A stretch of 64,000 nt of DNA from an uncultured Prevotellaceae bacterium (GCA_900316355.1 ONCQ01000005.1:1-64000); one strand, 5' to 3'. Counted from the first letter of the stretch, positions 16,193 to 26,111 are shown. A program made the numbers and translations. Notes: generated by a model not told the origin, from the sequence alone.

Positions 16193-19100
16193 TTAGTCCT
16201 CCCAGTTCTCCTGCGTCTTGCGGACGTAGGACTTGTAGCGGATCTGGGCCATTTTCTGGGCTTCGGCGAAGAGTTCCTCGGCCTCGTTGGGATAAGCCTT
16301 CTTGACGCTGAGGTAGCGGACCTCGCCGAGGAGGAAGTCGTGGAACTTGCTCCAGTCGGGCTCCTTGGAGTCGAGGCTGAAGGGGTTCTTGCCTTCTTCG
16401 ATGAGGGCGGGGTTGAAGCGCCAGAGGTGCCAGTAGCCGCACTCTACGGCCTTGCGCTCCTCGGTCTGGCTCTTGCCCATACCGGCCTTCAGGCCGTGGT
16501 TGATACAGGGAGCGTAGGCGATGATGATGCTGGGACCGTGCCATGCCTCAGCCTCGCGGATGGCCTTGAGGGTCTGTGCGTGGTCAGCGCCCATGGCGAT
16601 CTGAGCAACATAGACGTAGCCATAGGTGGTGGCAATCATGCCGAGGTCCTTCTTGCGGATGCGCTTGCCCTGGGCAGCGAACTGAGCGATGGCGCCGAGA
16701 GGTGTAGCCTTGGAAGCCTGACCGCCGGTGTTGGAATAGACCTCGGTGTCGAGCACGAGGATGTTTACATCTTCACCCGTAGCGATGACGTGGTCGAGAC
16801 CGCCGTAGCCGATGTCGTAGGAGGCACCGTCGCCGCCGATGATCCACTGACTGCGCTTGGCCAGATGAGCCTTGCCTTTAAGGAGTTCGCTCTCCAGCGC
16901 GCATCCGCGGCAGGGGCAGATGGGGCTGCCTGCAGCCTTGGCTTCCTGAGCTTCCTTGAGCTTCTGTGCGGCCACCTCGGCACCATATATCTCAATGCCC
17001 TTGACCTGCCAGAACTCTAAGGCTCCGTCGATGGGCAGGATAGCCTTCTCGAGTGCAGCCACAAATTCGTCGGTTGCCTTGCGGTTGGCAGTGGAGTCAT
17101 CGTAGGTGTCGAGCCACTTCTGTGTGGCCTCGCGCATCCAGTCGAAGGCGGTTGTCTTCACCAGTTCTTCAGCCTTCTCGCGCAAGATGCCACGCATCTT
17201 CTTATGTCCAAGCTGCATGCCGAGACCGAACTCGCAGAAGTCCTCGAACAGGGAGTTGTTGAAGCAGGGACCCTGGCCCTTCTCGTTCTTCGTATAAGGT
17301 GTAGAAGGAATGGAAGCGGAGTAGATGGAAGAGCAGCCCGTAGCGTTGGCCACCATCTGACGGTCGCCGAAGAGCTGGCTGATGAGCTTGACGTAAGGAG
17401 TCTCGCCGCAACCGGAGCAGGCACCGCTGAACTCGAAGAGGGGCTGTGCAAGCTGGCTGTTCTTGACGTTGCTCTTGATATCTACGAGATCCTGCTTGCT
17501 GGGCACCTTCACGAGCTTGTCCCAGTCGGCGGCCATCTTCTTCATCTCGGCCTTGTCGGGGTTGAAGGGCACCATCTTCAGGGCCTTCAGCGAAGCGGGC
17601 TCCACGCCCAGCTTGGCAGCCTGTGCGGTGCGACCCGGGCAGACGTCGGCGCAGTTGCCGCAACCGAGGCAGTCGAGCACGCTGGGCTCGATGACGAAGT
17701 GCATGCCCTTCATGGCGGCGGGAGCCTTCATCTCGCGGCTGTCGAGGCCCTCGAACTGTGCCAGCTCCTCGTCGGTGAGGACGAACGGACGGATGGCAGC
17801 GTGAGGACAAACGTAGGCGCACTGGTTACACTCGATACAGTTCTCCTTGTCCCAGACGGGCACGAAGGCTTCCACGCCACGCTTCTCGTAGGCGGCAGTG
17901 CCAACCTGCCAAGAACCGTCAACGGTGCCGAACTTGGCGAAGGCACTGACGGGCAGCAAGTCGCCGGCCTGAGCGTTGATGGGACGAACCACTTCCTTGA
18001 CAAATGCGGGAGCGTCGTCCTGCTTCTCAGCGTCGTCGGGCAGCTGAGCCCATGCGGGATCCACAGCGAACTGCTTGTACTCGTTGCCGCGATCCACGGC
18101 AGCGTAGTTCTTGTTCACCACGTCCTCGCCCTTGGAGCCGTAGCTCTTGACGATGAACTTCTTCATCTGCTCCACGGCGAGCTCCACGGGGATGACGCCT
18201 GTGATGCGGAAGAAGGCCGACTGCAGGATGGTGTTCGTGCGATTGCCGAGACCGATTTCCTGAGCAATCTTGGTGGCGTTGATGGTATAGACGGTGATGT
18301 TGTGCTGTGCGAAGTAGCGCTTCACCTTGTTGGGCATGAACTTGGCCAGTTCCTCGCCCTCGAAAATGGTGTTGAGGAGGAATGTGCCGCCGTCCTGCAG
18401 GCCACGTGTGACATCGTACATGTGGAGATAAGCCTGGACGTGGCAAGCCACGAAGTTAGGCGTGGTCACGAGGTATGTGGAGCGGATGGGCGTGTCGCCG
18501 AAGCGCAGGTGGGAGCAGGTGAAGCCGCCGGACTTCTTGGAGTCGTAGGAGAAGTAAGCCTGGCAGTACTTGTCGGTGTTGTCGCCGATGATCTTCACGC
18601 TGTTCTTGTTGGCACCCACGGTACCGTCGGCGCCGAGGCCGTAGAACTTAGCCTGGAACATGCCAGCGCCGCCGAGGGCGATTTCCTCCACAGCAGGCAG
18701 GCTGGTGAAGGTCACGTCATCGACGATACCGATGGTGAAGTGGTTCTTGGGCTCGGGCAGAGCGAGGTTGTTGAACACGCTGATGATCTGAGCGGGCGTG
18801 GTGTCGTGAGAGCCGAGACCGTAGCGGCCGCCGACGATGAGGGGACGATCCTCGACATCGTAGTAAGCGTCCTTCACGTCGAGGTATAGGGGCTCGCCGT
18901 TAGCACCGGGCTCCTTCGTGCGGTCGAGCACTGCGATGCGCTTCACGCTCTTGGGAACGCTGGCGAGCAGGTGCTTGACGCTGAAGGGACGATAGAGGTG
19001 CACGGAGATCATACCCACCTTCTGGCCGTTGGCGTTCAGGTAGTCGATGGCCTCGCGGGCAGCATCGGTAGCAGAACCCATAAGGATGATCATGCGGTCG

Positions 19101-19912
19101 GCATCCTCGGCACCGTAGTAGCTGAAGAGGTGGTACTCGCGGCCGGTGATCTTGGAGATCTCGCCGAGGTACTTCTCAACCACTTCGGGAACGCTGTCAT
19201 AGTAGGGGTTGCAGGCCTCGCGGTGTGTGAAGAACGTCTCGGGGTTCTCGGCCGTACCGCGGGTGATGGGGCGCTCGGGCGACATAGCGCGGTCGCGGAA
19301 ACGCTGGATGTACTCTTCCTTCACGAGGGGACGGATGTCCTCCTGGTCCATGAGCTCAATCTTGTGGTACTCGTGGGAGGTGCGGAAGCCGTCGAAGAAG
19401 TTCACGAAGGGCACGCAGGTCTCCAGAGAAGCGAGGTGAGCCACAGCGGTGAGGTCCATGACCTCCTGCACGCCACCCTCGCAGAGCATGGCGAAACCGG
19501 TCTGACGGCAAGCCATCACATCCTGGTGGTCACCGAAGATACAGAGTGAGTGGCTGGCCAGTGTGCGGGCGCTGACGTCGAACACGCAGGGGATGAGCTC
19601 ACCAGCAATCTTGTACATATTGGGAATCATCAGGAGCAGACCCTGAGAAGCGGTGAAGGTGGTGGTCAACGCACCAGCCTGCAGCGAGCCGTGAACGGCA
19701 CCGGCAGCACCAGCCTCGGACTGCATTTCCTGAACACTGACGGTCTGGCCCCACAGGTTCTTACGACCCTTAGCGGCCCACTCGTCAACATGCTCCGCCA
19801 TGGGCGAAGACGGGGTGATGGGGTAGATAGCAGCTACCTCCGAGAACATATAGCTCACATGAGCCGCAGCCTCGTTACCATCACAGGTGATAAATTTCTT
19901 TTCTTTTGCCAT
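16193..19912 (-). CDS. nifJ: Pyruvate:ferredoxin (flavodoxin) oxidoreductase
   Basis: Cytosolic enzyme that oxidises pyruvate with CoA to acetyl-CoA and CO2 and passes electrons to ferredoxin, a core step of anaerobic fermentation. The 1239-residue single chain has the expected order: pyrimidine-binding domain (YPITPSSPMAEHVDEWA at ~30), gamma/EKR domains, two [4Fe-4S] motifs (CIECNQCAYVCPHA near 690 and CLGCGNCADVCPG near 750), and a TPP domain with a third cluster (CSGCGETPY, CPCRGC). Full length. It is monocistronic with its own promoter and terminator. Confidence 0.97.
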   Translation of the reverse strand: MAKEKKFITCDGNEAAAHVSYMFSEVAAIYPITPSSPMAEHVDEWAAKGRKNLWGQTVSVQEMQSEAGAAGAVHGSLQAGALTTTFTASQGLLLMIPNMYKIAGELIPCVFDVSARTLASHSLCIFGDHQDVMACRQTGFAMLCEGGVQEVMDLTAVAHLASLETCVPFVNFFDGFRTSHEYHKIELMDQEDIRPLVKEEYIQRFRDRAMSPERPITRGTAENPETFFTHREACNPYYDSVPEVVEKYLGEISKITGREYHLFSYYGAEDADRMIILMGSATDAAREAIDYLNANGQKVGMISVHLYRPFSVKHLLASVPKSVKRIAVLDRTKEPGANGEPLYLDVKDAYYDVEDRPLIVGGRYGLGSHDTTPAQIISVFNNLALPEPKNHFTIGIVDDVTFTSLPAVEEIALGGAGMFQAKFYGLGADGTVGANKNSVKIIGDNTDKYCQAYFSYDSKKSGGFTCSHLRFGDTPIRSTYLVTTPNFVACHVQAYLHMYDVTRGLQDGGTFLLNTIFEGEELAKFMPNKVKRYFAQHNITVYTINATKIAQEIGLGNRTNTILQSAFFRITGVIPVELAVEQMKKFIVKSYGSKGEDVVNKNYAAVDRGNEYKQFAVDPAWAQLPDDAEKQDDAPAFVKEVVRPINAQAGDLLPVSAFAKFGTVDGSWQVGTAAYEKRGVEAFVPVWDKENCIECNQCAYVCPHAAIRPFVLTDEELAQFEGLDSREMKAPAAMKGMHFVIEPSVLDCLGCGNCADVCPGRTAQAAKLGVEPASLKALKMVPFNPDKAEMKKMAADWDKLVKVPSKQDLVDIKSNVKNSQLAQPLFEFSGACSGCGETPYVKLISQLFGDRQMVANATGCSSIYSASIPSTPYTKNEKGQGPCFNNSLFEDFCEFGLGMQLGHKKMRGILREKAEELVKTTAFDWMREATQKWLDTYDDSTANRKATDEFVAALEKAILPIDGALEFWQVKGIEIYGAEVAAQKLKEAQEAKAAGSPICPCRGCALESELLKGKAHLAKRSQWIIGGDGASYDIGYGGLDHVIATGEDVNILVLDTEVYSNTGGQASKATPLGAIAQFAAQGKRIRKKDLGMIATTYGYVYVAQIAMGADHAQTLKAIREAEAWHGPSIIIAYAPCINHGLKAGMGKSQTEERKAVECGYWHLWRFNPALIEEGKNPFSLDSKEPDWSKFHDFLLGEVRYLSVKKAYPNEAEELFAEAQKMAQIRYKSYVRKTQENWED

Positions 19913-20003
19913 AATTGCTTATTTAGCGTTTATTATTGGAGTTTGTCGTTTTGCTTTTAACGGTCAATCTTGGGCGGTTGACATTTGAACTCGGAATCGG
20001 GCG

Positions 20004-20034
20004 CAAAGATACCTAAAAATGGTGATAGTGCAAA
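20004..20034 (-). promoter_or_regulatory. Promoter of PFOR gene
   Basis: Minus strand TTTG (20031-20034), 19 nt spacer, TATCTTTG (20004-20011). A leader of about 90 nt follows. Confidence 0.7.
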
Positions 20035-20121
20035 GTAAAGATGTCAAAAAAAGAGTTAACGACACCAAAACAACTGTTTTGATGCCATTGTTTATGGAAA
20101 GGAACCCTCTATTACGCGTTA

Positions 20122-21297
20122 TCAGTAGAGGAAGCCCAAGAGCCAAAGGGGTATCTGGTTGCCTTCGCCACGGCGCTGTTCGGCGCGGGCGTAGAAGACA
20201 TTATCCAGACTGCGGCGAGGCATGTTCACACACACGCGGAAGCGACGGCCATCCACCAGGAAAGAGGCAAGGCGGTCACCCATGCGCACGTCATGGTAGG
20301 CCCAAAGTGCGTTCTGGAAGAAGGTCTCATAGACATCGATGGTCTCCATGCTGTTGGGGTAGATGGCATACATCAAGCTGCTGTTGTGCATCATGACACG
20401 CGCTGGCTTCTTGGGGAAGGCCTCGCCGGGATGGTAGATAAGGTTGATGAGACGCGCATCAGAGAGATATTTGATGTAGTTCATCACGGTAGCGCGCGAG
20501 GTCTCAATCTCGTCGGCAAGCTGGCTGACATTGGGTGCCGAGGGCCGTTCAATGGCAAGGAGATAGAAGAGTTTCTTCAGCTTCGGCAAGTATTTGAGCT
20601 CTATCTGCTTGATGAGCAGGATATCCACCTCTAGCATCATGTTCATGGTCTTCAGCAGGTTCTCTGAGAAATTACGGTTCTCGAGGAAGAAGGGATAGAA
20701 ACCATGGTGGAGGTAGCTCTGGAAGAAGTTGAGCGGATTGACCTGTTGCAGGATATCGTCAGCAATCTGCTCGTGATGGGTCAGGATATCGTCGAGGGTG
20801 AAGGCGGGGAAGTCACAGCCTGTCTTGAGATTCAGGAACTCGCGGAACGAGAAGCCGCGCAGGTTATAGCTCTGCACGAGCCCATTGAGTTCAGGGTTTT
20901 CCTCTTTCAGGCGCATCACGCTGGAGCCGGTGAAGACGATGCGCAGGCCGGGATTCTCATCGTGGCAGCGGCGCAACTCCTTGCTCCAGTCGGGCTGTTT
21001 GAACACCTGGTCAATGAGGAGTACCTCTCCCCCGCCCTGCCGGAACTCGCAGGCGAAGTCAGCCAGACCACGACCCTGGAAATAGAAATTGTTCATATTG
21101 ATGTACAGACACTTGCGAGTGCGCACATCAAAATTCTCCTTGGCATACTGCAGGAGAAAGGAGGTCTTGCCGACACCACGAGTGCCCTTGATGCCGATGA
21201 GCGGCTGCTTCCAATCGATTTCATCCATGAGGGCACGGCGCACGGGCAGGTCCGTGTGCTCAACGAGATAGGCGTGTGTTCTGAAGAATGAATCCAA
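20122..21297 (-). CDS. AAA+ ATPase, AAA_14-like
   Basis: A 391-residue relative of the other two ATPases in this window. Walker A is GTRGVGKTS (about 36-44), Walker B EVLLIDQVFK (about 90-99; an Asp-Gln pair instead of Asp-Glu), and the sensor segment is FTGSSVMRL. The C-terminal part has a helix-turn-helix-like SQLADEIETSRATVMNYIKYL shared with this family. The nuclease-like tail is not evident, unlike the 14.7 kb paralogue. Function unknown. It has its own promoter. Confidence 0.85.
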   Translation of the reverse strand: MDSFFRTHAYLVEHTDLPVRRALMDEIDWKQPLIGIKGTRGVGKTSFLLQYAKENFDVRTRKCLYINMNNFYFQGRGLADFACEFRQGGGEVLLIDQVFKQPDWSKELRRCHDENPGLRIVFTGSSVMRLKEENPELNGLVQSYNLRGFSFREFLNLKTGCDFPAFTLDDILTHHEQIADDILQQVNPLNFFQSYLHHGFYPFFLENRNFSENLLKTMNMMLEVDILLIKQIELKYLPKLKKLFYLLAIERPSAPNVSQLADEIETSRATVMNYIKYLSDARLINLIYHPGEAFPKKPARVMMHNSSLMYAIYPNSMETIDVYETFFQNALWAYHDVRMGDRLASFLVDGRRFRVCVNMPRRSLDNVFYARAEQRRGEGNQIPLWLLGFLY

Positions 21298-21346
21298 GGG
21301 TCTGGGGTGTAACGAAAGTTAGGGGGACTTAAGTTGAGTGTCGGGG

Positions 21347-21377
21347 CAAAGGTATGTAAAAGGGTTGAAACTGCAAA
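21347..21377 (-). promoter_or_regulatory. Promoter of AAA ATPase gene
   Basis: Minus strand TTTG (21374-21377), 19 nt spacer, TACCTTTG (21347-21354). Confidence 0.65.
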
Positions 21378-21427
21378 CTCACAATTAACAGAACTTGCTT
21401 TTTTGCACAAAAAAAGAGTTATTTTGA

Positions 21428-22417
21428 CTATTCCGACGTGTCATTTAACGCATAACGATAGTGTCCTCCCTTCTGCTCAATCCTGAAGATACGCTGTTGA
21501 CCGTATGGTAAATCGCGTGCTAATAGGTGGGCTATCCAACCCATCGTCATGCGCAGGTTGAGTTCCACAAGCGGATGGATGGTACACTTCGCAAGAGGAA
21601 GTGCAGACACCACCATCATATCGACGCCGAATGGCCCTGTGTACCAAGCCGGTAGAAGCTCCTCGTTCAAGGCTTCGTTCAGCAATGCAGTCACCTGCCA
21701 CCGCACCTCTGCCAACTGTTCCAGCGGGATATATGCCACGAGGCGCTGCTCCTTCTCTTGCTCCGATGCCACAAGGTTGCCACTATAAACACCACCTGCC
21801 GTCGTGGTGAAGAGCGAGAGCCCTTCGTAGCGCACCTGTCCGTTCTCCGACCAGAACTCCATCGCGAAATCTACCACCTTATTATATGATGGTTCCACCT
21901 CCACACCGCCTTGTCTCTGCAGTGTGCGTGTCACCCATGCCAAGTTCTTGTCACTCACGCCACCATGAACGGGATGTACTCCTCTCCCGCTACCGCTCCA
22001 TGGTGCTTTAAGCATCGCCTCATTGCCGTAGGCCGTGACGGCCGCCAACACCTCCTGAAGCGTCATGCACATTTTTGATTCGCCCACCAGCGCACCGTTC
22101 CCGAAAGGCTCAGGAAAGCGCTCACGCCAGCGTGCAAGCAGCCGCACAGCCGTCTGTCGGGACGAAGCCGCCCGATACGCTGCCATCTGCTCTGCTGACG
22201 GCAGCAGCGCCTCATCCACGCCCTTTTCGCGCAACTGAGTCACCAACAACGGACTCCATCCCCACACCGACAGATGCCGCGAGTCATGCGGGGCCCATAG
22301 CTGCGGCAGGTCACGCAAGTCCTGTGCCATCTGCATCGCCGAAGCGGGCGGTGTATAATGCGCGTCGCCACTGGCCAGCGCCAGGTCGTTCCAGGGATTG
22401 AAGAACAAAAGACTCAT
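21428..22417 (-). CDS. ATP-grasp-like protein of unknown substrate
   Basis: A 329-residue cytosolic protein. Its features resemble an ATP-grasp fold: a Lys/Gly-rich segment MLKAPWSGSGRGV (about 140), a central acidic beta region, FGVDMMVV (about 262), and a metal-site-like VELNLRMTMG (about 285). The family occurs in Bacteroidetes, annotated as hypothetical. It starts 3 nt after the stop of the mannonate oxidoreductase gene, so it is the last gene of the glucuronate operon by position. No link to uronate breakdown is known to me. Confidence 0.6.
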   Translation of the reverse strand: MSLLFFNPWNDLALASGDAHYTPPASAMQMAQDLRDLPQLWAPHDSRHLSVWGWSPLLVTQLREKGVDEALLPSAEQMAAYRAASSRQTAVRLLARWRERFPEPFGNGALVGESKMCMTLQEVLAAVTAYGNEAMLKAPWSGSGRGVHPVHGGVSDKNLAWVTRTLQRQGGVEVEPSYNKVVDFAMEFWSENGQVRYEGLSLFTTTAGGVYSGNLVASEQEKEQRLVAYIPLEQLAEVRWQVTALLNEALNEELLPAWYTGPFGVDMMVVSALPLAKCTIHPLVELNLRMTMGWIAHLLARDLPYGQQRIFRIEQKGGHYRYALNDTSE

Positions 22418-22420
22418 GCC

Positions 22421-23242
22421 TTACATCGCGAATGCGTTGAAGCCGCCGTCAACCACGGCTACGGTGCCGGTGACGAAGCGCGAAGCATCGGAGATGAGGT
22501 AATGAATCGTTCCGCAGAGTTCCTCGGGATTGCCCATGCGTCCGAACGGCGTCTGACGAATCACATCTTGTCCACGTTGTGTGTAGGAGCCGTCGGGGTT
22601 GGTAAGCAACGCACGGTTTTGCTCCGTGATGAAGAAGCCTGGAGCTATGGCGTTGACGCGGATTCCCTCTCCGAATTTTCTGGCGCATTCCGTGGCCATG
22701 TATGCGGTAAAGTTGCTGATTCCCGCTTTTGCCGCAGCATAACCACAGACACGAGTCATCGGGCGAAAAGCCGCCATAGACGAGAAGTTGACGATGACAC
22801 CCCTGCCCTGTTTCACCATAGGCTGAAGGAACACCTGAGTGGGGATAACAGTACCTGTGAGATTCAGGTTGAGAACGGTCTGAAACTGAGTAGGATCAAG
22901 GTCAAAGAAGGTCTTGTCGGGAGCTATCGTCGCACCGGGCATATTGCCACCAGCGGCATTCAGCAGAGCATCCACACGACCATATCTGGCCATGACGGCA
23001 TCGCAGTTAGCTTGCACAATATCACGGTTCAGGACGTCTGTTTCCATGAAACAAGCGTCGCCACCGTCAGCCACGATGTCTGCCACTACGGTCTCTCCCA
23101 CAGCTGCCTTGCGACCCAGGATGACGACCTTGGCTCCTTCGGCGGCGAGATACCTGGCGATGGCACGACCCAGCACGCCGGTGCCGCCTGTGATGACAAC
23201 GACATGCCCGTTGATATCAAAGAGGGATTTATTCTTTTCCAT
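22421..23242 (-). CDS. uxuB: SDR-family D-mannonate oxidoreductase (fructuronate reductase)
   Basis: A 273-residue short-chain dehydrogenase predicted to interconvert D-fructuronate and D-mannonate with NAD(H). The cofactor loop is TGGTGVLGRAIA (about 18-29). The active site has VNFSSMAAF (Ser) and YAAAKAG (Tyr-x-x-x-Lys). Substrate is inferred from position: it directly follows uxuA in an operon with uxaC. This SDR is unrelated in sequence to the long-chain E. coli UxuB but fills the same role in Bacteroidetes. Confidence 0.8.
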   Translation of the reverse strand: MEKNKSLFDINGHVVVITGGTGVLGRAIARYLAAEGAKVVILGRKAAVGETVVADIVADGGDACFMETDVLNRDIVQANCDAVMARYGRVDALLNAAGGNMPGATIAPDKTFFDLDPTQFQTVLNLNLTGTVIPTQVFLQPMVKQGRGVIVNFSSMAAFRPMTRVCGYAAAKAGISNFTAYMATECARKFGEGIRVNAIAPGFFITEQNRALLTNPDGSYTQRGQDVIRQTPFGRMGNPEELCGTIHYLISDASRFVTGTVAVVDGGFNAFAM

Positions 23243-23268
23243 GATGATGTATGTTTGGATTGTTGTTA

Positions 23269-24510
23269 TTACTTTTCATGAGCGAGTGCCGCCAACACAC
23301 CCTGCATCTGAGCCATCGCAAACATTCTGCCGAGGAAGCTATAGCCGGCGTTGTAGCCACGAGATTCATCACTCAGCATCGTTCGGCCATGATCCACGCG
23401 GAAGGGAAGGCCAAAGTGTTGAGAGTTGAGACCTGAGAGTTGTGAATTGCGAGTGGACTCTTCTGAATTAAAAATTTTACAGAGTTCTACAAGGTCTGCA
23501 CGCCCGCCAAGATGGCTGGCCTCTGTGAAATCTCCGTTGGGAAAGATATGGCAGGAACGCAAGTGTACGAAATGAGTGCGAGGCGCGAACTCACGAGCCA
23601 TTGCGGTCACGTCATTGTATGCTCCAGCGGAGAGGCTTCCGGCACAGAAGGTGAGTCCGTTGTGTGGATTCGGCACAGCGTTCAGGAACCAACGGATATC
23701 CTCTGCCGTGCGCACTATGCGCGGTAAGCCGAGAATCTCTATCGGGGGATCATCGGGATGAACGCACATGTTGATGTTGCACTCGTCACACACCGGCATT
23801 ATCGCTTCAAGAAAATACTTCATATTCTCACGCAACTGAGCCTTGTCGATGCCCTTGTACAAATCAAGGAACACACGGAACTTTTCCAGTGGTGCCTCGT
23901 CGTCCTCACGAAAATTACCACTTACAAAACCCTGCGTCTTAATAACTATATTTTCAACCAGTTCATGCTCACGCTCGGGCGTCATTGTCTGCCGCAGAGC
24001 GTCAACCTCAGAAAGGATGTCTCTCCCCACGCCCGAAGGTGAAGGAATGGTTGTTAGCCGCCACTCCTCCCGTGCTCCCGTTCTCTTCAATATATATATA
24101 TCAAAGTATGCAAACTCCGCATAAGAGAAATATAGGTTGGAAGAGCCGTCTGCGTTAGGGTGTAGCAGGTCTGTTCGGGCCCAATCCAGCACAGGCATGA
24201 AATTATAGCATACTGTGCAGATACCTTCGGCTGCCAGATTGCGAAGACTCTGCTTATAGATAGCTATCTGCTGGTCGCGATCAGGGCCGCCATATTTGAT
24301 TGTCTCCGTCACAGGCAAACTTTCCACAACGCTCCACCGCAAACCGGATGCCTCAATGTATTTGCGCATGTCACGAATAGCCTCGCGTGTCCACACGTCT
24401 CCCAGCGGCACGTCATGCAACGCCGTCACGATGCCCTCCACGCCAATCTGTCGCAACATAGAGAGCGTTATCTTATCATTCTTACCGAACCATCGCCAAG
24501 TCTTTTCCAT
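23269..24510 (-). CDS. uxuA: Mannonate dehydratase
   Basis: Converts D-mannonate to 2-keto-3-deoxygluconate. The 413-residue protein has the typical start (TWRWFGKNDKITL), TIM-barrel metal-site segments (CVHPDDPP, CAGSLSAG, HLRSCH) and the C-terminal VDHGRTML. Between GGRADLVELCKIF and FGLPFRVDHGRT there is an extra low-complexity stretch (NSEESTRNSQLSGLNSQH) encoded by a 7-bp tandem array (23418-23452). It sits in a surface loop and does not break the frame. Confidence 0.95.
   Translation of the reverse strand: MEKTWRWFGKNDKITLSMLRQIGVEGIVTALHDVPLGDVWTREAIRDMRKYIEASGLRWSVVESLPVTETIKYGGPDRDQQIAIYKQSLRNLAAEGICTVCYNFMPVLDWARTDLLHPNADGSSNLYFSYAEFAYFDIYILKRTGAREEWRLTTIPSPSGVGRDILSEVDALRQTMTPEREHELVENIVIKTQGFVSGNFREDDEAPLEKFRVFLDLYKGIDKAQLRENMKYFLEAIMPVCDECNINMCVHPDDPPIEILGLPRIVRTAEDIRWFLNAVPNPHNGLTFCAGSLSAGAYNDVTAMAREFAPRTHFVHLRSCHIFPNGDFTEASHLGGRADLVELCKIFNSEESTRNSQLSGLNSQHFGLPFRVDHGRTMLSDESRGYNAGYSFLGRMFAMAQMQGVLAALAHEK
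23418..23452. repeat. 7-bp tandem array inside uxuA
   Basis: Five consecutive 7-mers related to GTTGAGA (two exact copies, then CCTGAGA, GTTGTGA, ATTGCGA) on the plus strand. They encode the extra NSQLSGLNSQ-type loop of UxuA. Confidence 0.75.
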
Positions 24511-24538
24511 ATTATCTGTTGTCTTCTATTTTTCTGTA

Positions 24539-26074
24539 TTATATCACCACTTTCTTATAGCGCGGCACTAAGATCTTTATGCATATCCAGGCTATCATGT
24601 ATGCTACAGCACAATAGCAGAAGATAATCATATAACCAGCTTCCTTGCCCTCAAACCCGAAAAAACGGAATGCGGAGCCCTGAGCTTCGGTATAATCGAA
24701 GAGCATACCAGCCCCCCGGTTGACGATGAACGAAGCAATACCTCCTGCCATAGTCCCAATGCCTGTAATTGTTGCTATCGCGTTCTTCGGAAACATATCG
24801 CCGATGGTACTGTAGAGGTTAGCAGACCACGCCTGATGACCAGCACCAGCCAAACCGATGATGATGGCTGGCCACCAAACGCTGTAGTTGCCTAAGGGCT
24901 GAGCGAAAAGAGAAAAAACGGGCAACAGGGCAAAAAAGAACATGGCACGCAGTCGCCCTGCGTAGGCTTCCATGCCACGCCGTTCAATAAGATATTTGGG
25001 AATATAGCCTCCAGCTCCAATGCTTACGACCGTCACGATGAGATATACCAGAAAGATGAGCGTGGCACCCCTAACGGAGTCACTACGATGGCCATACTGG
25101 TCGCTGAAATAGGCCGGTGCCCAAAACAGCAGGAACCACCAAACGCCATCGGTGAAGAATTTACCGGCTATGAAAGACCATGTCGGCCGCATCGCAAGGC
25201 AGGCAAAAAAGCCGATACTCTGGCCTGAAGGGGCTTCTGCTGATTGCACGGGAGAAGGCTCTGTATCCTCGTTTCCACAAGGAGAAGATAGCGGAGTCCT
25301 TTCGTCCTGATTGATATATTTCAGCTCTGCCTGGTTTACATGCTTGCTTTTTTCCGGTTTCTCGTACATCATCCACCAAAAGCCCATCCATAAGAAGCCC
25401 ATTGCACCAATGATGATGAATGCCATCTCCCAGCCAAAATCCCTAGCCAGAAAGGGAATGCTGATTGGAGCCGCCAAAGCGCCAACTGATGCGCCAGCAT
25501 TGAATATGGAGGTCGCCAAAGCACGGTCTTTCTTGGGGAAATACTCAGCTACGACCTTGATTGCAGCAGGGAAATTGCCACTCTCGCCGAATGCCAGAAC
25601 AGTTCTGCACGCCATGAACAACCACATGGATGTGGCAGATATACCCAACGCAAGAGCACTTCCGGCTTTGACCATACGAAGGGCCTCAGCGCTGGCCAGA
25701 TGGTGGATATCCATCGTCAGCCAGCCGCAGGCAGCATGCATACAGGCACCCACGCTCCACACGAAGATGGCGATAAGGTAGCCCCTCTTGGTACCGATCC
25801 AGTCGATGAACTTGCCCGAAAACAGGCTCACAAAAGCATATAGCAAAGAGAATGCTGCCGTGATGCGTCCATACGTAAAATTTGTCCAGTGAAACTCGGG
25901 CGCTATGAAGTCCTTCCACGTCAATGACAGCACCTGCCTGTCAAGATAATTCACCATCGTGGCAACAAAAAGCAGGCCGCAAAGCCACCAACGCCAGTTG
26001 GAAGACCCGCCCCCCTGCCCCTCCCTTTCAAAGAAGGGAGTAGAAAAGGTTTGAGAAAGAGGATTCTTTATCAT
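24539..26074 (-). CDS. MFS hexuronate transporter (ExuT-like)
   Basis: A 511-residue major facilitator permease, predicted to import glucuronate/galacturonate. Twelve hydrophobic helices are discernible; helix 1-2 carries the DRQVLSLTWKDF segment common in ExuT/anion:cation symporters. Two stretches look inserted: the N-terminus (residues 8-27, PFFEREGQGGGSSN), encoded by a hairpin-forming sequence, and the central cytosolic loop (about 255-290, DERTPLSSPCGNEDTEPSP). Gene order between uxuA and uxaC supports the substrate call. The 37-nt gap to uxaC indicates one transcript. Confidence 0.9.
   Translation of the reverse strand: MIKNPLSQTFSTPFFEREGQGGGSSNWRWWLCGLLFVATMVNYLDRQVLSLTWKDFIAPEFHWTNFTYGRITAAFSLLYAFVSLFSGKFIDWIGTKRGYLIAIFVWSVGACMHAACGWLTMDIHHLASAEALRMVKAGSALALGISATSMWLFMACRTVLAFGESGNFPAAIKVVAEYFPKKDRALATSIFNAGASVGALAAPISIPFLARDFGWEMAFIIIGAMGFLWMGFWWMMYEKPEKSKHVNQAELKYINQDERTPLSSPCGNEDTEPSPVQSAEAPSGQSIGFFACLAMRPTWSFIAGKFFTDGVWWFLLFWAPAYFSDQYGHRSDSVRGATLIFLVYLIVTVVSIGAGGYIPKYLIERRGMEAYAGRLRAMFFFALLPVFSLFAQPLGNYSVWWPAIIIGLAGAGHQAWSANLYSTIGDMFPKNAIATITGIGTMAGGIASFIVNRGAGMLFDYTEAQGSAFRFFGFEGKEAGYMIIFCYCAVAYMIAWICIKILVPRYKKVVI
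26021..26040. repeat. Hairpin-forming insertion in the transporter N-terminus
   Basis: CTCCCTT (26021-26027) pairs with AAGGGAG (26034-26040) around a 6-nt loop, 34-53 nt inside the coding region. It encodes part of the PFFEREGQGG extension. Confidence 0.6.
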
Positions 26075-26111
26075 GATAAAATATACTATTTCATGATGTC
26101 ACAGAGGATTC

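Noticed and set aside
17204..18889. A 561-codon open frame on the plus strand
   Set aside because: It is the complement of the PFOR gene, which has full family motifs. Long antisense frames are common in GC-rich, codon-biased genes.
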